Below are positions 17,778 through 26,505 of a stretch of 64,000 bases of DNA, piece after piece. Location of the stretch: NCBI RefSeq assembly GCF_026240905.1, contig NZ_JAPEVI010000002.1, positions 124,001 to 188,000 of the forward strand. Direction: 5' to 3'. The notes beneath the pieces were generated by a model. That model was not told where the DNA came from. It was given only the letters and a program-made list of their open reading frames with translations, and did no database searches. A program made the translations under genes and the position numbers. The stretch comes from Roseibium salinum (lineage in GTDB: Bacteria; Pseudomonadota; Alphaproteobacteria; Rhizobiales; Stappiaceae). How positions within the stretch are numbered: position 1 is the first letter of the stretch; each line of letters begins with the position of its first letter.

Positions 17778-17800
17778 GAGTGCTTTCCTGTTCGGGTGCG

Positions 17801-18412
17801 TTAGTTGCCGTCGGGAGGTGAAGTGCCGGCCGGCGGCTCACGGTGCGCATCACCATCCGCCGATGATTGTGTCTCGCGGGAACGATCCTGCGCGTTCGCC
17901 GTCATCCTCGAATAATCGTCGGCCGAGAGCCCGAGAAGGGTCGTCACGAACGCGGTGATCCTGGAGATTTCTTCGGCGGAATGGTGCTCGCCAAAGGCCG
18001 GCATACCCGTCATCTTGATGCCGTTGGAGACGATCCAGTGGATCTCCTCACCCGTCCATTCGGTGGCCGCTTCGGTCAGGTGTGGCGGCTCGGGCCGCAT
18101 TCCCCGAGACCATTCGCTCGGCTTCCGGCCCGGCCCGCCGTGGCAGTGGGCGCAGCTCTCCGCATAGTGACGCGCACCCTCGGCGAGCACTTCGTCGGAA
18201 CGACTTTCCGGCAGCTCCACCTTGCCGGCCCGGGTCTCCACCGAACGATGCATCGTGGTGTCCAGGGTCCAACGGACCGCATCGAAATGCTGATCCGAGG
18301 CGGCGACATTGTAGGCGCCCGTGTAGGTGATCGTAAGCCAGACAGCGATGGCGATCAGGATCGTGGCGACGATCCCACCCGCAGCGCCAAATAGGGCAGG
18401 GTGCTTTTTCAT
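17801..18412 (-). CDS. Membrane-anchored c-type cytochrome
   Basis: A 203-residue protein with an uncleaved-looking N-terminal anchor (GGIVATILIAIAVWLTITY). A cytochrome c domain follows, with haem site CAHCH near residue 88 and the axial methionine in KMTGMPAFGEHHS. The C-terminal tail is polar and disordered. The layout matches small class I cytochromes that receive electrons from or deliver them to a periplasmic oxidase or dehydrogenase, but no partner is encoded nearby. It is first in a two-gene unit with the DUF305 protein. A general-stress-type promoter lies about 75 bp upstream of its start. Confidence 0.9.
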   Translation of the reverse strand: MKKHPALFGAAGGIVATILIAIAVWLTITYTGAYNVAASDQHFDAVRWTLDTTMHRSVETRAGKVELPESRSDEVLAEGARHYAESCAHCHGGPGRKPSEWSRGMRPEPPHLTEAATEWTGEEIHWIVSNGIKMTGMPAFGEHHSAEEISRITAFVTTLLGLSADDYSRMTANAQDRSRETQSSADGDAHREPPAGTSPPDGN

Positions 18413-18486
18413 GATCGATCTCCCGCGTTCATCGAAGCATTTCGCATGCGCAGGCCAATGGCCGCGCTGAGACAGCCTTGCACGTC

Positions 18487-18511
18487 AACCGGACACCGCC
18501 CTCGAAGTTCC
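18487..18511 (-). promoter_or_regulatory. EcfG-type general stress promoter candidate (cytochrome c-DUF305)
   Basis: On the minus strand GGAAC (18511-18507), 16 bases and GGTT (18490-18487) match the alphaproteobacterial GGAAC-N16-cGTT general-stress consensus except for the first -10 base. The downstream ATG is at 18412. Confidence 0.65.
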
Positions 18512-18594
18512 CGAAGCGCTTTCGAAAACCAAGACCGGCCGGCGCCGGTACGAAGTAGGCCGCATGCCGGAACTTCATCCAGCCGTAGCCGCAC

Positions 18595-19056
18595 CTATCC
18601 TCTTACCGCCGCCAGAACCTTGCGTGTTCTCTCCAGCAGTGATGAACCGTGCTGCGACGGAATGTCCGTGAAGTCGCCTCTGAGCGCCTTGAGCGCATAG
18701 CGTTCCTCCCCGATCTCCGAAGCGGTACGGATCCCCAGGCGCCGCATTACAGGAACCGGCGGACACCAGCCCTGCACCGCGTGCTGAAAAAGGAAACCCG
18801 TGACGAGAGCAGGCAGAGCGAGCCAGCGGCGGTCCACGCCCGCACCAAGCGCCACACCCGCAAATCCAAGGACCGATGCATTTGCCTCAAGGGTCCGCTC
18901 AATATCCCATTCCCCGTCGAGTTCATCGAGACGGGCATCGATTTCGTCGGGATGCCGAGCGAAATAGGCAACCCGATCTTCGGTTTCCCGCCGCAGCCGG
19001 CGGTTGATCGCATCGGAAGTATTCGAAGATACTCGTTCTGTCGTGGCCGGAAGCAT
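18595..19056 (-). CDS. DUF2892-like small membrane protein
   Basis: A 153-residue protein. A charged N-terminal half, rich in Glu, Asp and Arg (RRLRRETEDRVAYFARHPDE), precedes two hydrophobic segments (ASVLGFAGVALGAG and WLALPALVTGFLFQ). The end WCPPVPVMRRLGIRTASEIG resembles the YgaP-type DUF2892 membrane domain, which ends in a Cys-Pro motif before an LGIRT segment. ATG 19056 follows AGGAGG with good spacing. No enzymatic function is known. A GGAAC-N16-GGTT promoter placed to give a leader of about 25 bases makes it a likely general-stress gene. Confidence 0.78.
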   Translation of the reverse strand: MLPATTERVSSNTSDAINRRLRRETEDRVAYFARHPDEIDARLDELDGEWDIERTLEANASVLGFAGVALGAGVDRRWLALPALVTGFLFQHAVQGWCPPVPVMRRLGIRTASEIGEERYALKALRGDFTDIPSQHGSSLLERTRKVLAAVRG

Positions 19057-19087
19057 AGTTTCCTCCTGTATACGTGCTAGCCAGCCA

Positions 19088-19112
19088 AACCATGAACGAT
19101 GCCTTTCGTTCC
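19088..19112 (-). promoter_or_regulatory. EcfG-type general stress promoter candidate (DUF2892-like gene)
   Basis: On the minus strand GGAAC (19112-19108), 16 bases and GGTT (19091-19088) sit about 30 bp before the ATG at 19056 and its AGGAGG. This is the best-placed of four such motifs in the window. Confidence 0.7.
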
Positions 19113-19146
19113 CGACTTCGGGAACACGATCGCCGGGCAAAGGCCT

Positions 19147-19515
19147 TTATTCTTCGGTAGGTGTCTGACCGCGCGTGCACATCTTTTCGACGGCGGCCAG
19201 CAACATTGAGTGGCTCAGCGGCTTGGAATGCGCCAGTGCGCGCATATCGGGCGGCACCTCCCGCGCATTGTGGCCGCTGACAAATACGAAGGGTATCCCG
19301 CGCGCCGACAAGTACTCGGCCACCGGCAGACTTGCTTCGCCGGAGAGCTCGACGTCGAGAAGCGCCGCGTCCACCGTTTCCTCGTCGATCGCAGCAATCG
19401 CGGCTTTCACCGTGGCACATGGTCCGACAACACCATAGTCGGCGTCACGCAGAGCGACAGCATAATCCTCCGCAATCAGCCATTCGTCTTCCACGATCAG
19501 AATTTGAGGCGACAT
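19147..19515 (-). CDS. Single-domain response regulator (receiver only)
   Basis: A 122-residue stand-alone receiver. The acidic pair is in ILIVEDEWLIAEDY, the phospho-acceptor is Asp54 (AALLDVEL), the conserved Ser/Thr position is in FVFVSGH and the Lys is in HSKPL. There is no output domain. It belongs to the subgroup paired with HWE kinases in alphaproteobacteria (GVVGPCATVKAAI, typical 'GP' after the second strand). It may act as a phosphate sink or modulator in the network formed with the sigma-like receiver (20065) and hybrid kinase (20796). A GGAAC-N16-GGTT motif lies about 150 bp upstream. Confidence 0.9.
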   Translation of the reverse strand: MSPQILIVEDEWLIAEDYAVALRDADYGVVGPCATVKAAIAAIDEETVDAALLDVELSGEASLPVAEYLSARGIPFVFVSGHNAREVPPDMRALAHSKPLSHSMLLAAVEKMCTRGQTPTEE

Positions 19516-20064
19516 CGGTCTTATCCAAGGTCAATCTGCATTCCGTCCGGCTTCCGAGAACGCAGAAAAGGTGTTTGCCATCAAAGCCCTCTAGGATCTT
19601 GGGCATCCTCGTGCTGGCAGGATTCTCAAGACGTCCGGATCGAAGGGCCGTTATCCTAACAAACCCATTGGCGAGAAGAACGTTCCAACCTCACCGTTAA
19701 CTCGGCCGACGGCACCCGTGCAAGGCGAACGCTGTGCGGTTGCGCACGTCTCCCGCCCACGCGCGCGCATACGTCTCGGCCCCGCCAAACCCGCAACTCG
19801 CGGCGAGAGAGGGCCACAGTGTCTGCCCGGATTGAAACCTGCCGCTCTTCCGCGCGTTATCACGGGTATGACGACACTTAACAGGAGTATGTGCCCGAAC
19901 GCTCTTCCCGGGTCGCCCAACCAGCAATTCGCGGATCGAATGCCGCAAGTTGAAAACATCGGCGGTCAGGTTCCTGCTCGATTGCTTGTTCCCATGCGCC
20001 GCCGCCAGGCCGCGCCCGTTGCGACCCCCTTGGAACGCGACGACCAGGAGAAAGGAGCATAGCT
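19516..20064. other. Divergent intergenic region between receiver genes
   Basis: About 550 bp without a credible gene; short open frames here have no ribosome site or family resemblance. It carries a minus-strand general-stress-type promoter (19662-19686) and, at its right end, AGGAG/AAAGGAG sites for the 20065 gene. I could not identify a plus-strand promoter. Confidence 0.5.
19662..19686 (-). promoter_or_regulatory. EcfG-type general stress promoter candidate (receiver gene)
   Basis: On the minus strand GGAAC (19686-19682), 16 bases and GGTT (19665-19662) share spacing and the GGTT variant with the motifs at 18487 and 19088. The leader to the ATG at 19515 would be about 140 bases, longer than the others. 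Confidence 0.55.
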
Positions 20065-20652
20065 GTGGCAAGTATCCGCGGACGCCGTGTCCTGATTGTC
20101 GAAGACGAACCACTTCTTGCCGAGGATCTGAGCCGATACTTCCGGAAGATGGGTGCCATTGTTCTGGGGCCGGCATCCAATCTGGACGCGGCTGTCAGGT
20201 ATGTCGACCTTGCCGAGGCGGCCGTGCTCGATGTCAACCTGAACGGTCGCAAGGTCTTTCCTGTCGCTGACGCACTGATGCGCCGGCACGTCCCGTTTGT
20301 CTTCTTCACCGGCGCCGGCGATGTCTCGATCCCGTTACGATTTCAACTCGTCGGCCGTCTGTACAAACCCGTGAACACCGACGGCCTGTTTGATGCTCTC
20401 TTCCCGCCGGAGGCCGGCCGCAAGCCGATGGATTCCACATCTGATGATGCCTTCGCGGTTCTGCCCAAGCTCAGGCTGACGGCCCTGCTGCTTCTCGAAG
20501 ATGCCAGCTCCGCCGACCGCCTCGTGGAGCTGACCCTGGAGCGGGCGCTCGGCGCCGTCGACACCAGGAGCAGCTATGCAAGTCTCGAGGACTGGCTCAG
20601 CCACGTCCTGGAACAGACGCATCGCACGATGGGCCGCAATCTGATGAGTTAG
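20065..20652 (+). CDS. Receiver domain fused to a sigma-70 region-2-like domain
   Basis: A 195-residue protein starting at GTG 20065 after AAAGGAG. Residues 8-122 form a receiver (LIVEDEPLLAEDL, phospho-acceptor Asp56 in AVLDVNL, FVFFTGAGD, Lys in RLYKPV). Residues about 130-190 read like sigma region 2: LPKLRLTALLLLEDASSADR, then LVELTLERALGAV and SLEDWLSHVLEQ. They align by eye with the ECF pattern LPRLRRYA..L..D..ADDLVQ.TL.RAL......L..WL..IL. This is the reverse order of PhyR, which has its sigma-like domain first. It may be a phospho-regulated anti-sigma binder or decoy. The receiver is certain; the sigma-like call is my reading. Confidence 0.8.
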   Translation: MASIRGRRVLIVEDEPLLAEDLSRYFRKMGAIVLGPASNLDAAVRYVDLAEAAVLDVNLNGRKVFPVADALMRRHVPFVFFTGAGDVSIPLRFQLVGRLYKPVNTDGLFDALFPPEAGRKPMDSTSDDAFAVLPKLRLTALLLLEDASSADRLVELTLERALGAVDTRSSYASLEDWLSHVLEQTHRTMGRNLMS

Positions 20653-20743
20653 GGTATGGCCTCGGACCGACTGGAACCGCCGCAGGAGAAAACTCACCTT
20701 AACCGCGCATCATGATTGCGCCCTATCTTTGCCAAATTGAGAT

Positions 20744-20763
20744 CACAAGCTGCATATCTTGTG
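20744..20763. repeat. Inverted repeat upstream of hybrid kinase
   Basis: CACAAG (20744-20749) and CTTGTG (20758-20763) are 6-bp arms around an 8-base centre, about 33 bp before the kinase start. It could be an operator, but no local regulator is an obvious partner. Confidence 0.3.
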
Positions 20764-20795
20764 AGCAGGGACGAAGCGGAACAGAGGATTTAGCC

Positions 20796-22601
20796 ATGGA
20801 GGGTGTGCCAACGCACCAGGGTCTCCTCGACGCGTTGCCGATAGCGGCCTGCGTCACTGACGCCGAAGGCCGGCTCACTTATTGCAATCATGCAGCCGCC
20901 GAGTTGTTGGGATATCAACCGAAACCTGGTTCGCAAAGCTGGCACGACAGGTGCACGCTGTTCTGGCCGGACGGACGTCGCATGGACTTTGACGAGTCTC
21001 CGTTCGCGATGAAGCCAGGCAAAGACGCGTCGGCTTTCGGCGACGCAATCCTGGCAGAGAGGCCGGACGGGACGCGCAAGGCGTTGACGGTGTCCACCAC
21101 GCCCACCGACCATGACGGCTCTACCGGGTACATCCACCTGCTGACCGATGTAACGGACCGAAGGGATGCCGAAATTGCCTCGGCGCGCCTGGCGGCAATC
21201 GTGTCCTCCTCCGACGATGCGATCGTCAGCAAACGGCTCGACGGGACCGTCACCTCATGGAATGACGGCGCCGCCCGGATCTTCGGTTATCAGCCCGAGG
21301 AGATGATCGGCCGGTCCATCAGAAAAATCATTCCGCCCGAGTTGCAGGCGGAAGAGGACGACATCCTTGCCCGGCTTTGCCGCGGGGAGCGCATCGGGCA
21401 CTTCGACACCGTGCGACTTGCCAAGGACGGGCAGCGGGTGCATCTATCACTGACCATTTCACCAGTCCTTGACGGCTCGGGAAACGTGATCGGTGCGTCG
21501 AAAATCGCGCGCGACATCACCGAGAGAAAGCGCAGCGAGGAATTGCAGCACCTGCTGTTCAACGAACTGAACCATCGCGTCAAGAACACGCTCGCGATGA
21601 TCCAGGCGATTGCGAGCCAGTCGTTGCGAACGGCATCGAAGCCGGCCCAGTTCGTCGACAGCTTCAATGGTCGCGTCAATGCCCTGGCCCGTGCGCACGA
21701 CCTTCTCGTTCAGCATGAGATGAAGGGTGCAGGGATCCACGATCTCGTGCGCGACCAGGTCTCGCTTGGAGCGGCGAATGAACGCCGGGTGACGTATTCC
21801 GGCCCGGGCCTCCTGCTTGAATCCCGCACCGCGGTCCACTTGGCCCTCGTCCTCCACGAACTTGCCACCAACGCCCGCAAATACGGTGCGCTCTCGATTC
21901 CCGAAGGGGCATTGTCGATCACCTGGAAAGTGGACGTGCGCCACGGCCGCGTGCTGCATCTCCACTGGCGTGAGAGCGGCGTTGCCAATCTGCAGGCCCC
22001 CCGGAAACGCGGGTTCGGAACCACCCTGATAGACCGGAGCCTTGAAGCCAACCGCGGTGAGGTGCACCTGGATTTCGGGGCGGACGGCATTGTCTGCGAC
22101 ATCGAACTGCCGCTTCCCGAAGAGGAACGCTATTCGTTCACGGAAGCAGCAATCGGAGCGAACAACGAGAATTTGGTGCGGAAGGGGGCGGGATCCGCCC
22201 GTCACGGCAAGCGAATTCTGATCGTGGAAGACGAGCCGCTTATCGCAATGGAGCTGGAATCCACTCTGGCGTCGCACGGCTTCGAGGTGGTCGGCCCTGC
22301 CTCACATGTTGAAAGCGCGATCCGGTTAATCGGACAGGAGCGCCTCGACGCGGCCCTCCTGGACGCAAATCTGGGCGGGAAACCGGTTACCGACGTGGCG
22401 GAGGCTCTGGCGGAGAAGGGTGTCCCCTTCGCCTTTGGCACCGGTTTTGGCCGCGAGGCCCTGCCGGCAGGGTTCCGCCACGTTGAAATCGTCCCGAAGC
22501 CCTTCGAAACGGACCGGCTGATCGACACGGTAGACAGGATACTCACAAGCGGCGATCAACCGGCCACCGTCGTGCCGCTGAAACCCAAAAGGAAAAGCTG
22601 A
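20796..22601 (+). CDS. PAS-PAS HWE-family hybrid histidine kinase with C-terminal receiver
   Basis: A 601-residue soluble kinase with no membrane segment. Two PAS domains (residues about 5-120 and 130-240; the second has SSDDAIVSKRLDGTVTSWN) lead to the HWE/HisKA_2 dimerisation helix FNELNHRVKNTLAMIQAIAS with phospho-His260. The ATPase part shows the N-box LALVLHELATNARKYGALS and the HWRES motif that names the HWE family. The C-terminal receiver has IVEDEPLIAMEL, Asp523 in ALLDANL and Lys in IVPKPF. ATG 20796 is chosen because the PAS sequence begins there. With the receiver genes at 19147 and 20065 it forms a likely phosphorelay for stress or light/redox signals. Confidence 0.92.
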   Translation: MEGVPTHQGLLDALPIAACVTDAEGRLTYCNHAAAELLGYQPKPGSQSWHDRCTLFWPDGRRMDFDESPFAMKPGKDASAFGDAILAERPDGTRKALTVSTTPTDHDGSTGYIHLLTDVTDRRDAEIASARLAAIVSSSDDAIVSKRLDGTVTSWNDGAARIFGYQPEEMIGRSIRKIIPPELQAEEDDILARLCRGERIGHFDTVRLAKDGQRVHLSLTISPVLDGSGNVIGASKIARDITERKRSEELQHLLFNELNHRVKNTLAMIQAIASQSLRTASKPAQFVDSFNGRVNALARAHDLLVQHEMKGAGIHDLVRDQVSLGAANERRVTYSGPGLLLESRTAVHLALVLHELATNARKYGALSIPEGALSITWKVDVRHGRVLHLHWRESGVANLQAPRKRGFGTTLIDRSLEANRGEVHLDFGADGIVCDIELPLPEEERYSFTEAAIGANNENLVRKGAGSARHGKRILIVEDEPLIAMELESTLASHGFEVVGPASHVESAIRLIGQERLDAALLDANLGGKPVTDVAEALAEKGVPFAFGTGFGREALPAGFRHVEIVPKPFETDRLIDTVDRILTSGDQPATVVPLKPKRKS

Positions 22602-22627
22602 GCCGGGAAGTCTTCCCCCGCCGGCTC
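22600..22627 (+). terminator. Possible weak terminator after hybrid kinase
   Basis: GAGCCGG (22600-22606) pairs with CCGGCTC (22621-22627) at the stop codon of the kinase gene, with a 14-base loop and no T tract. It lies between convergent genes. Termination is uncertain. Confidence 0.35.
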
Positions 22628-22710
22628 AATTCACCGGGCCAGCGCCATGGTGCATGTGAGGGCACCGACGCCGCTGATGATGCTCAAGCGAATCCCGGCT
22701 GAGGCCCTGA

Positions 22711-23703
22711 TCACACGAGGCTGATGACCCGTTCAAGGTTCGCCATTGCGCGGACACCGTCGGCGATATCCGGCGCAGCCGATGTTTCTCCTTTCAGCGC
22801 CGATGCGACATCGGCGATCAGGGCGTTGTAGCCCTTGTGATCCTCGTTCGCCGCGGCGGTGAAATTCGGTGTCCAGGACAACGTATCGGATCCGTCCGAC
22901 AGGGTCGCCTCCGGGTCGTCCGCCTTGAACGGCGGGTTGCGGTGGTATGCGACGTTAATGACATTGTCCACTTCCACGCGGGCCTGATCGCCCATGATCT
23001 GGATGGATTCCATTGGCGTGCCGCGGGACTGGACCGTCCCCATGACGATCGTGCCGATGACCCCGTTCCGGCACTCGAAATTGACATGAAGAAGCAGATG
23101 ACCGGACACCGGTTCGATCTTCCTGAGGGCCATATCGGCAAAGCCGTCGCCCGCGAACCACGGGATCAGGTCCATGTAATGGACGCAATGGTGGAGATAG
23201 AACCCGGTATAGTCCACCTCTCCTGAGAAATAGGTGGGCGCGGTCATATATGTGCCGGAGATGCCCAGCACCTGCCCGAAATCCCCTTTGCGCACAATAT
23301 TGCCTGCAATCCTGTTGCCGGTTGAATAGCGTTTCATGAAGCCGACCAGCACCGGCTTTCCCGCGCGCTCCGAGGCTGCTGCGATTTCCTCCGCCGCCGC
23401 TCTGTTTTTTGCCGGTGGCTTTTCCAGAAAGACCGGCAGCCCGCGTTCAAGAGCCGCGAGGGATGCGATGTGGTGCAACTCCGGGCCGACGGCCATTCCA
23501 ATGGCGTCAAGGCCCTCGTGGGCAATCAGCTCCCGGTAGTCGGAATAGACGGCCGCCGCGCCATATTGCCAGGCGGCTCTTGCCGCCGCGCTTTCGTCAA
23601 CGTCGCAAACGGCCGCGACACGGATATCGTTCCGGCCCAGTTGGGGCATGAGCATCTGCGTCGCATGACGACCGCAGCCGATCCAACCGATCTTCAGGGT
23701 CAT
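22711..23703 (-). CDS. Gfo/Idh/MocA family oxidoreductase
   Basis: A 330-residue NAD(P)-dependent sugar or cyclitol dehydrogenase. The Rossmann motif is [14 protein letters not shown] (residues 5-18), the family EKP motif is [16 protein letters not shown] near residue 95, and the C-terminal substrate domain includes [15 protein letters not shown], whose His residues probably lie at the active site. It is the last gene of a six- or seven-gene minus-strand operon, overlapping the isomerase gene by ATGA (23700-23703). With the isomerase it probably turns the imported sugar or inositol-like compound into a keto intermediate. The substrate is not assignable. Confidence 0.92.
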   Translation of the reverse strand: MTLKIGWIGCGRHATQMLMPQLGRNDIRVAAVCDVDESAAARAAWQYGAAAVYSDYRELIAHEGLDAIGMAVGPELHHIASLAALERGLPVFLEKPPAKNRAAAEEIAAASERAGKPVLVGFMKRYSTGNRIAGNIVRKGDFGQVLGISGTYMTAPTYFSGEVDYTGFYLHHCVHYMDLIPWFAGDGFADMALRKIEPVSGHLLLHVNFECRNGVIGTIVMGTVQSRGTPMESIQIMGDQARVEVDNVINVAYHRNPPFKADDPEATLSDGSDTLSWTPNFTAAANEDHKGYNALIADVASALKGETSAAPDIADGVRAMANLERVISLV

Positions 23704-24611
23704 TGTGCAGCCTCCGCCATGGCAAGGCAGGATCTTATCAGGGCAAGCCCTGCCGTCAGTTTACCCGTCTCGTCCTCCCGCGGCGCCCGCCAATGGGCAA
23801 TGGGCAGACCGACGCGGTCGTCGTTGCGCCGGAACGGTTCCAGGGAGATCGGACCGCGATAGCCGATGTCGGCCAGCGCCTTCATGATCACGGGCCAGTC
23901 CAGGTGACCGGTTCCCGGGAAGCCGCGATGGTTTTCGTTGGCCTGAAAATGCACGACACGCGGTCCCGCCGTCCGGATCGCATCGGCAATCGAGCGTTCC
24001 TCCATGTTCATGTGGAACGTATCGAGCACAAGCCCGAGCCCCGGATTGTTCACTGCATCGGCCACATTGATGGCCTGAGCCGTGGTCGAGACAATGTCCG
24101 TCTCGAAGCGGTTCAGCGCTTCCAGCGCGAAGACGCATCCGGCTCGCGCGGCGGCCGGTGCGGCGTCCGCAAGACCCTCGATGGTTCGCTCGGCCCGCCT
24201 GCGGATTTCTTCGTCCGTCCAGGGTGTCGGCGCACGGCCGGCAAACACCAGCGGTTCGCCGTAGAGCGGCCCGCCAATGATGCGCGCACCCAGGGCCGAG
24301 GCCACATCCACGCAATAGTTCAGGTAATCAAGGCCGCCCTGCCGGCATCCGGCATCCTCGCTGGCGATGGAGCGCTTCAGGTTGACTCGCGCGGCCAGGA
24401 CCACATCGAGATTTGCGTCACCGAGGGCTTTCGCGGTTTCCTCGAGATCCAGGTCGTCCTCGCGTTCGGGCACCAGCAGTTCGACGAAATCGAAGCCGAG
24501 GTCCCGGATGTGCTGGAAGAGCCCGAGGTCGGCCCGGGTAAACGGCCGGACGAATTGCATTGAAATGATGCCGATGGGGTTTGTCACGTCTGTGGTCCTG
24601 TGTCTCGTCAT
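23700..24611 (-). CDS. Sugar phosphate isomerase/epimerase (TIM-barrel, AP-endonuclease-2 family)
   Basis: A 303-residue TIM-barrel protein of the xylose-isomerase-like/IolE-type group. Landmarks are [47 protein letters not shown] (metal-binding Glu), [12 protein letters not shown] (Asp, His), [20 protein letters not shown] and [10 protein letters not shown]. These give the E/D/H/E metal ligands expected for the fold. The frame stays open far upstream, but the ATG at 24611 overlaps the permease stop (ATGA) and is the right start. It is coupled to the Gfo/Idh/MocA gene; such pairs are common in inositol and rare-sugar pathways. Confidence 0.92.
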   Translation of the reverse strand: MTRHRTTDVTNPIGIISMQFVRPFTRADLGLFQHIRDLGFDFVELLVPEREDDLDLEETAKALGDANLDVVLAARVNLKRSIASEDAGCRQGGLDYLNYCVDVASALGARIIGGPLYGEPLVFAGRAPTPWTDEEIRRRAERTIEGLADAAPAAARAGCVFALEALNRFETDIVSTTAQAINVADAVNNPGLGLVLDTFHMNMEERSIADAIRTAGPRVVHFQANENHRGFPGTGHLDWPVIMKALADIGYRGPISLEPFRRNDDRVGLPIAHWRAPREDETGKLTAGLALIRSCLAMAEAAQ

Positions 24612-25438
24612 CCCTTGACTGCTCCCTGTGTCAGGCCACTGATCAGGCGTTTCTGGACGATCAGGAAAAGGATGGTTGCGGGCATGGCGCCGATGATGCC
24701 GCCGGAGGTCAGCAGACCCCACTCGACCTCGTATTCGCCGATAAGGGTCTGGATTGCGACGGTGATCGGGCGGACGTTCCGGCCGCCAAGGGTGAGGGCG
24801 TAAAGATACTCGTTCCAGGCGGTGATGAAGATGTAGATGCCGGTCGCAATGATGCCGGGCGTGCACAAGGGCAGCACGACGCGCCAGAGCGCGCCAAGGC
24901 GGCTGCAGCCATCGGTCATTGCAGCTTCGTCGAGGCTTTTCGGAATGCCGTTCATGTAACTGGTCATCATCCAGACGGAGAAGGGAATTGCGACGGTCGC
25001 ATTGGCGATGACAAGCGCCAGATGCGTATCGAGAATTCCAAGCACGCGCATGAGCACGAAAAGCGGCAGGATCAGCAGGACGACCGGGAACATGTTGATG
25101 ACGAGGAATTGCAGCAGCAGGTATCGTTTGCCGCGGAACGAGAAGCGGGAGAAGGAATAAGCGGCCGTCACGCTCAGGCTCAGCCCGACGACGACGGTTC
25201 CAGCCGCGATGATGAATGAGTGGATCAGATTGGTGAGGAAGCCGACCGTCGAAAACAGGCGGACGTAGTTTTCGAGCGTTGCGCCGACCAGGCCGGGACC
25301 TTCGGTGAACAGCCGCTCTTCCGCGGTCAGCGACGTAAGCAGCATCCACAGATAGGGTCCGAGCGTGAACACCAGAATGAGCACCATGGGCAGGTCGACG
25401 GTAAGGACCCGCCGAAGCAGTGATTTGCGTCCAACCAT
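24608..25438 (-). CDS. CUT1 sugar ABC transporter permease (MalG type)
   Basis: A 276-residue inner-membrane protein with six hydrophobic segments. The EAA loop reads [21 protein letters not shown] near residue 180, with the start split by normal MalG-type spacing ([14 protein letters not shown] early; [10 protein letters not shown] after the EAA loop). It pairs with the other permease (25438-26343), to whose stop codon its ATG is joined (TGATG). The two form the membrane channel of the importer whose binding protein is at 26506 and whose ATPase is probably the divergent gene at 29635. Confidence 0.93.
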   Translation of the reverse strand: MVGRKSLLRRVLTVDLPMVLILVFTLGPYLWMLLTSLTAEERLFTEGPGLVGATLENYVRLFSTVGFLTNLIHSFIIAAGTVVVGLSLSVTAAYSFSRFSFRGKRYLLLQFLVINMFPVVLLILPLFVLMRVLGILDTHLALVIANATVAIPFSVWMMTSYMNGIPKSLDEAAMTDGCSRLGALWRVVLPLCTPGIIATGIYIFITAWNEYLYALTLGGRNVRPITVAIQTLIGEYEVEWGLLTSGGIIGAMPATILFLIVQKRLISGLTQGAVKG

Positions 25439-26343
25439 CAGTCTACGGCCCTCCCGGCACGACGGAGATAGACGATCACAAGCCCGAGAAGCATCAGCGT
25501 GAACAGCACGGCAAGCGACGAGCCATAGCCGAAATCCAGGTTTGTGCGGGCCTTGATGAAAGCATAGAGCGGCAGGGTGTAGGTGGCGTAGCCGGGCCCG
25601 CCGCCGGTCATGACGAAGATGACGTCAATGGAATTGGCAACCCAGATGGTGCGAAGCAGCACTGCCGTCACCAGAACGCCGGAAATACCCGGCAGCGTAA
25701 TGTGCCAGAACTGGCGCAAGTTGCTGGCGCCGTCCAGCGAGGCCGCCTCGTAGTAGCTCTTCGGGATAGACTGCAAGCCGGCCAGGATCATCACCGCGAA
25801 GAACGGGAAACCCTGCCAGGTGAGTGTCAGGATGATGGCGTAAAGCGCGGTGTCGGGATCGGCGAGCCAGGGTACGGATGCCTTGATCAGCCCAAGGCGG
25901 AGCAGGAATTCGTTCAGGATCCCGTAATTGGCGTCATAGATCCACACCCACATGAGGGCAATGACCACGCTCGGCAGGGCCCAGGGAATGATGATCAGGG
26001 CGCGGGCCAGAGGCCGCCACGGAAATTGCTGGTTGAGCAGGAGCGCGGTGGCCAGCCCGAGCAGGAGCTGCGCGGGAATCGTCAGGGCGATCCAGATGAT
26101 CGTGTGCCGGAGAGAAATCCAGAACACCTCATCCTGAAGGGCGGTCGCGAAGTTTTTCAGCCCGACGAAGGAAAAGTCCTTCGGTTTCCAGAGGACATAG
26201 TCGTGCAGGCTCATCCAGGCCGCCTGGATCATCGGAAAGAACACGATCGCCAGTGTCACGAGGACGGCAGGCGACAACAGCGCGTAGGGAAGGACCTTTC
26301 GCGCCAGGGCTGCCCGGCCTGCCGGTTGGTTCGCGGTGAGCAT
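25438..26343 (-). CDS. CUT1 sugar ABC transporter permease (MalF type)
   Basis: A 301-residue inner-membrane protein with six hydrophobic segments ([19 protein letters not shown] first). The EAA loop reads [19 protein letters not shown], followed by [10 protein letters not shown] and the [14 protein letters not shown] motif common in MalF-type sugar permeases. ATG 26343 is preceded by GGGTGGA; an in-frame GTG further upstream is less likely. A stem-loop separates it from the binding-protein gene. It is immediately coupled to the second permease. Confidence 0.93.
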   Translation of the reverse strand: MLTANQPAGRAALARKVLPYALLSPAVLVTLAIVFFPMIQAAWMSLHDYVLWKPKDFSFVGLKNFATALQDEVFWISLRHTIIWIALTIPAQLLLGLATALLLNQQFPWRPLARALIIIPWALPSVVIALMWVWIYDANYGILNEFLLRLGLIKASVPWLADPDTALYAIILTLTWQGFPFFAVMILAGLQSIPKSYYEAASLDGASNLRQFWHITLPGISGVLVTAVLLRTIWVANSIDVIFVMTGGGPGYATYTLPLYAFIKARTNLDFGYGSSLAVLFTLMLLGLVIVYLRRAGRAVD

Positions 26344-26463
26344 GGTCAAATATCCACCCTGTGCAGGAGGGCTCTCCTGCACTCAGTTCAAGTTCCGGAC
26401 CGCCTGGTTTAAGGCGGAAGGTTGCTCGGGGTCCCTGTCGATGGGGCCACTCTGCGGGATCGA

Positions 26464-26490
26464 GGGTGCCCGGCCGTCTGCCGGACACCC
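26464..26490 (-). other. Intercistronic stem-loop after sugar-binding protein gene
   Basis: GGGTGCCCGGC (26464-26474) pairs with GCCGGACACCC (26480-26490), one mismatch, 5-base loop. It lies 16 bp after the stop of the binding-protein gene and before the permease genes, with no T tract. A role in message stability or partial termination is likely. Confidence 0.7.
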
Positions 26491-26505
26491 CCAACGCGGC
26501 AGGAC

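Noticed and set aside
20031..20064. EcfG-type promoter for the receiver-sigma2 gene at GGAAC 20034
   Set aside because: No GTT occurs at 16-17 bases downstream, and the start codon is too close.
24611..25349. Long N-terminal extension of the isomerase frame (549 codons in all)
   Set aside because: The extra part runs antisense-frame through the permease gene. The ATG at 24611 overlaps the permease stop and starts the recognisable TIM-barrel protein.
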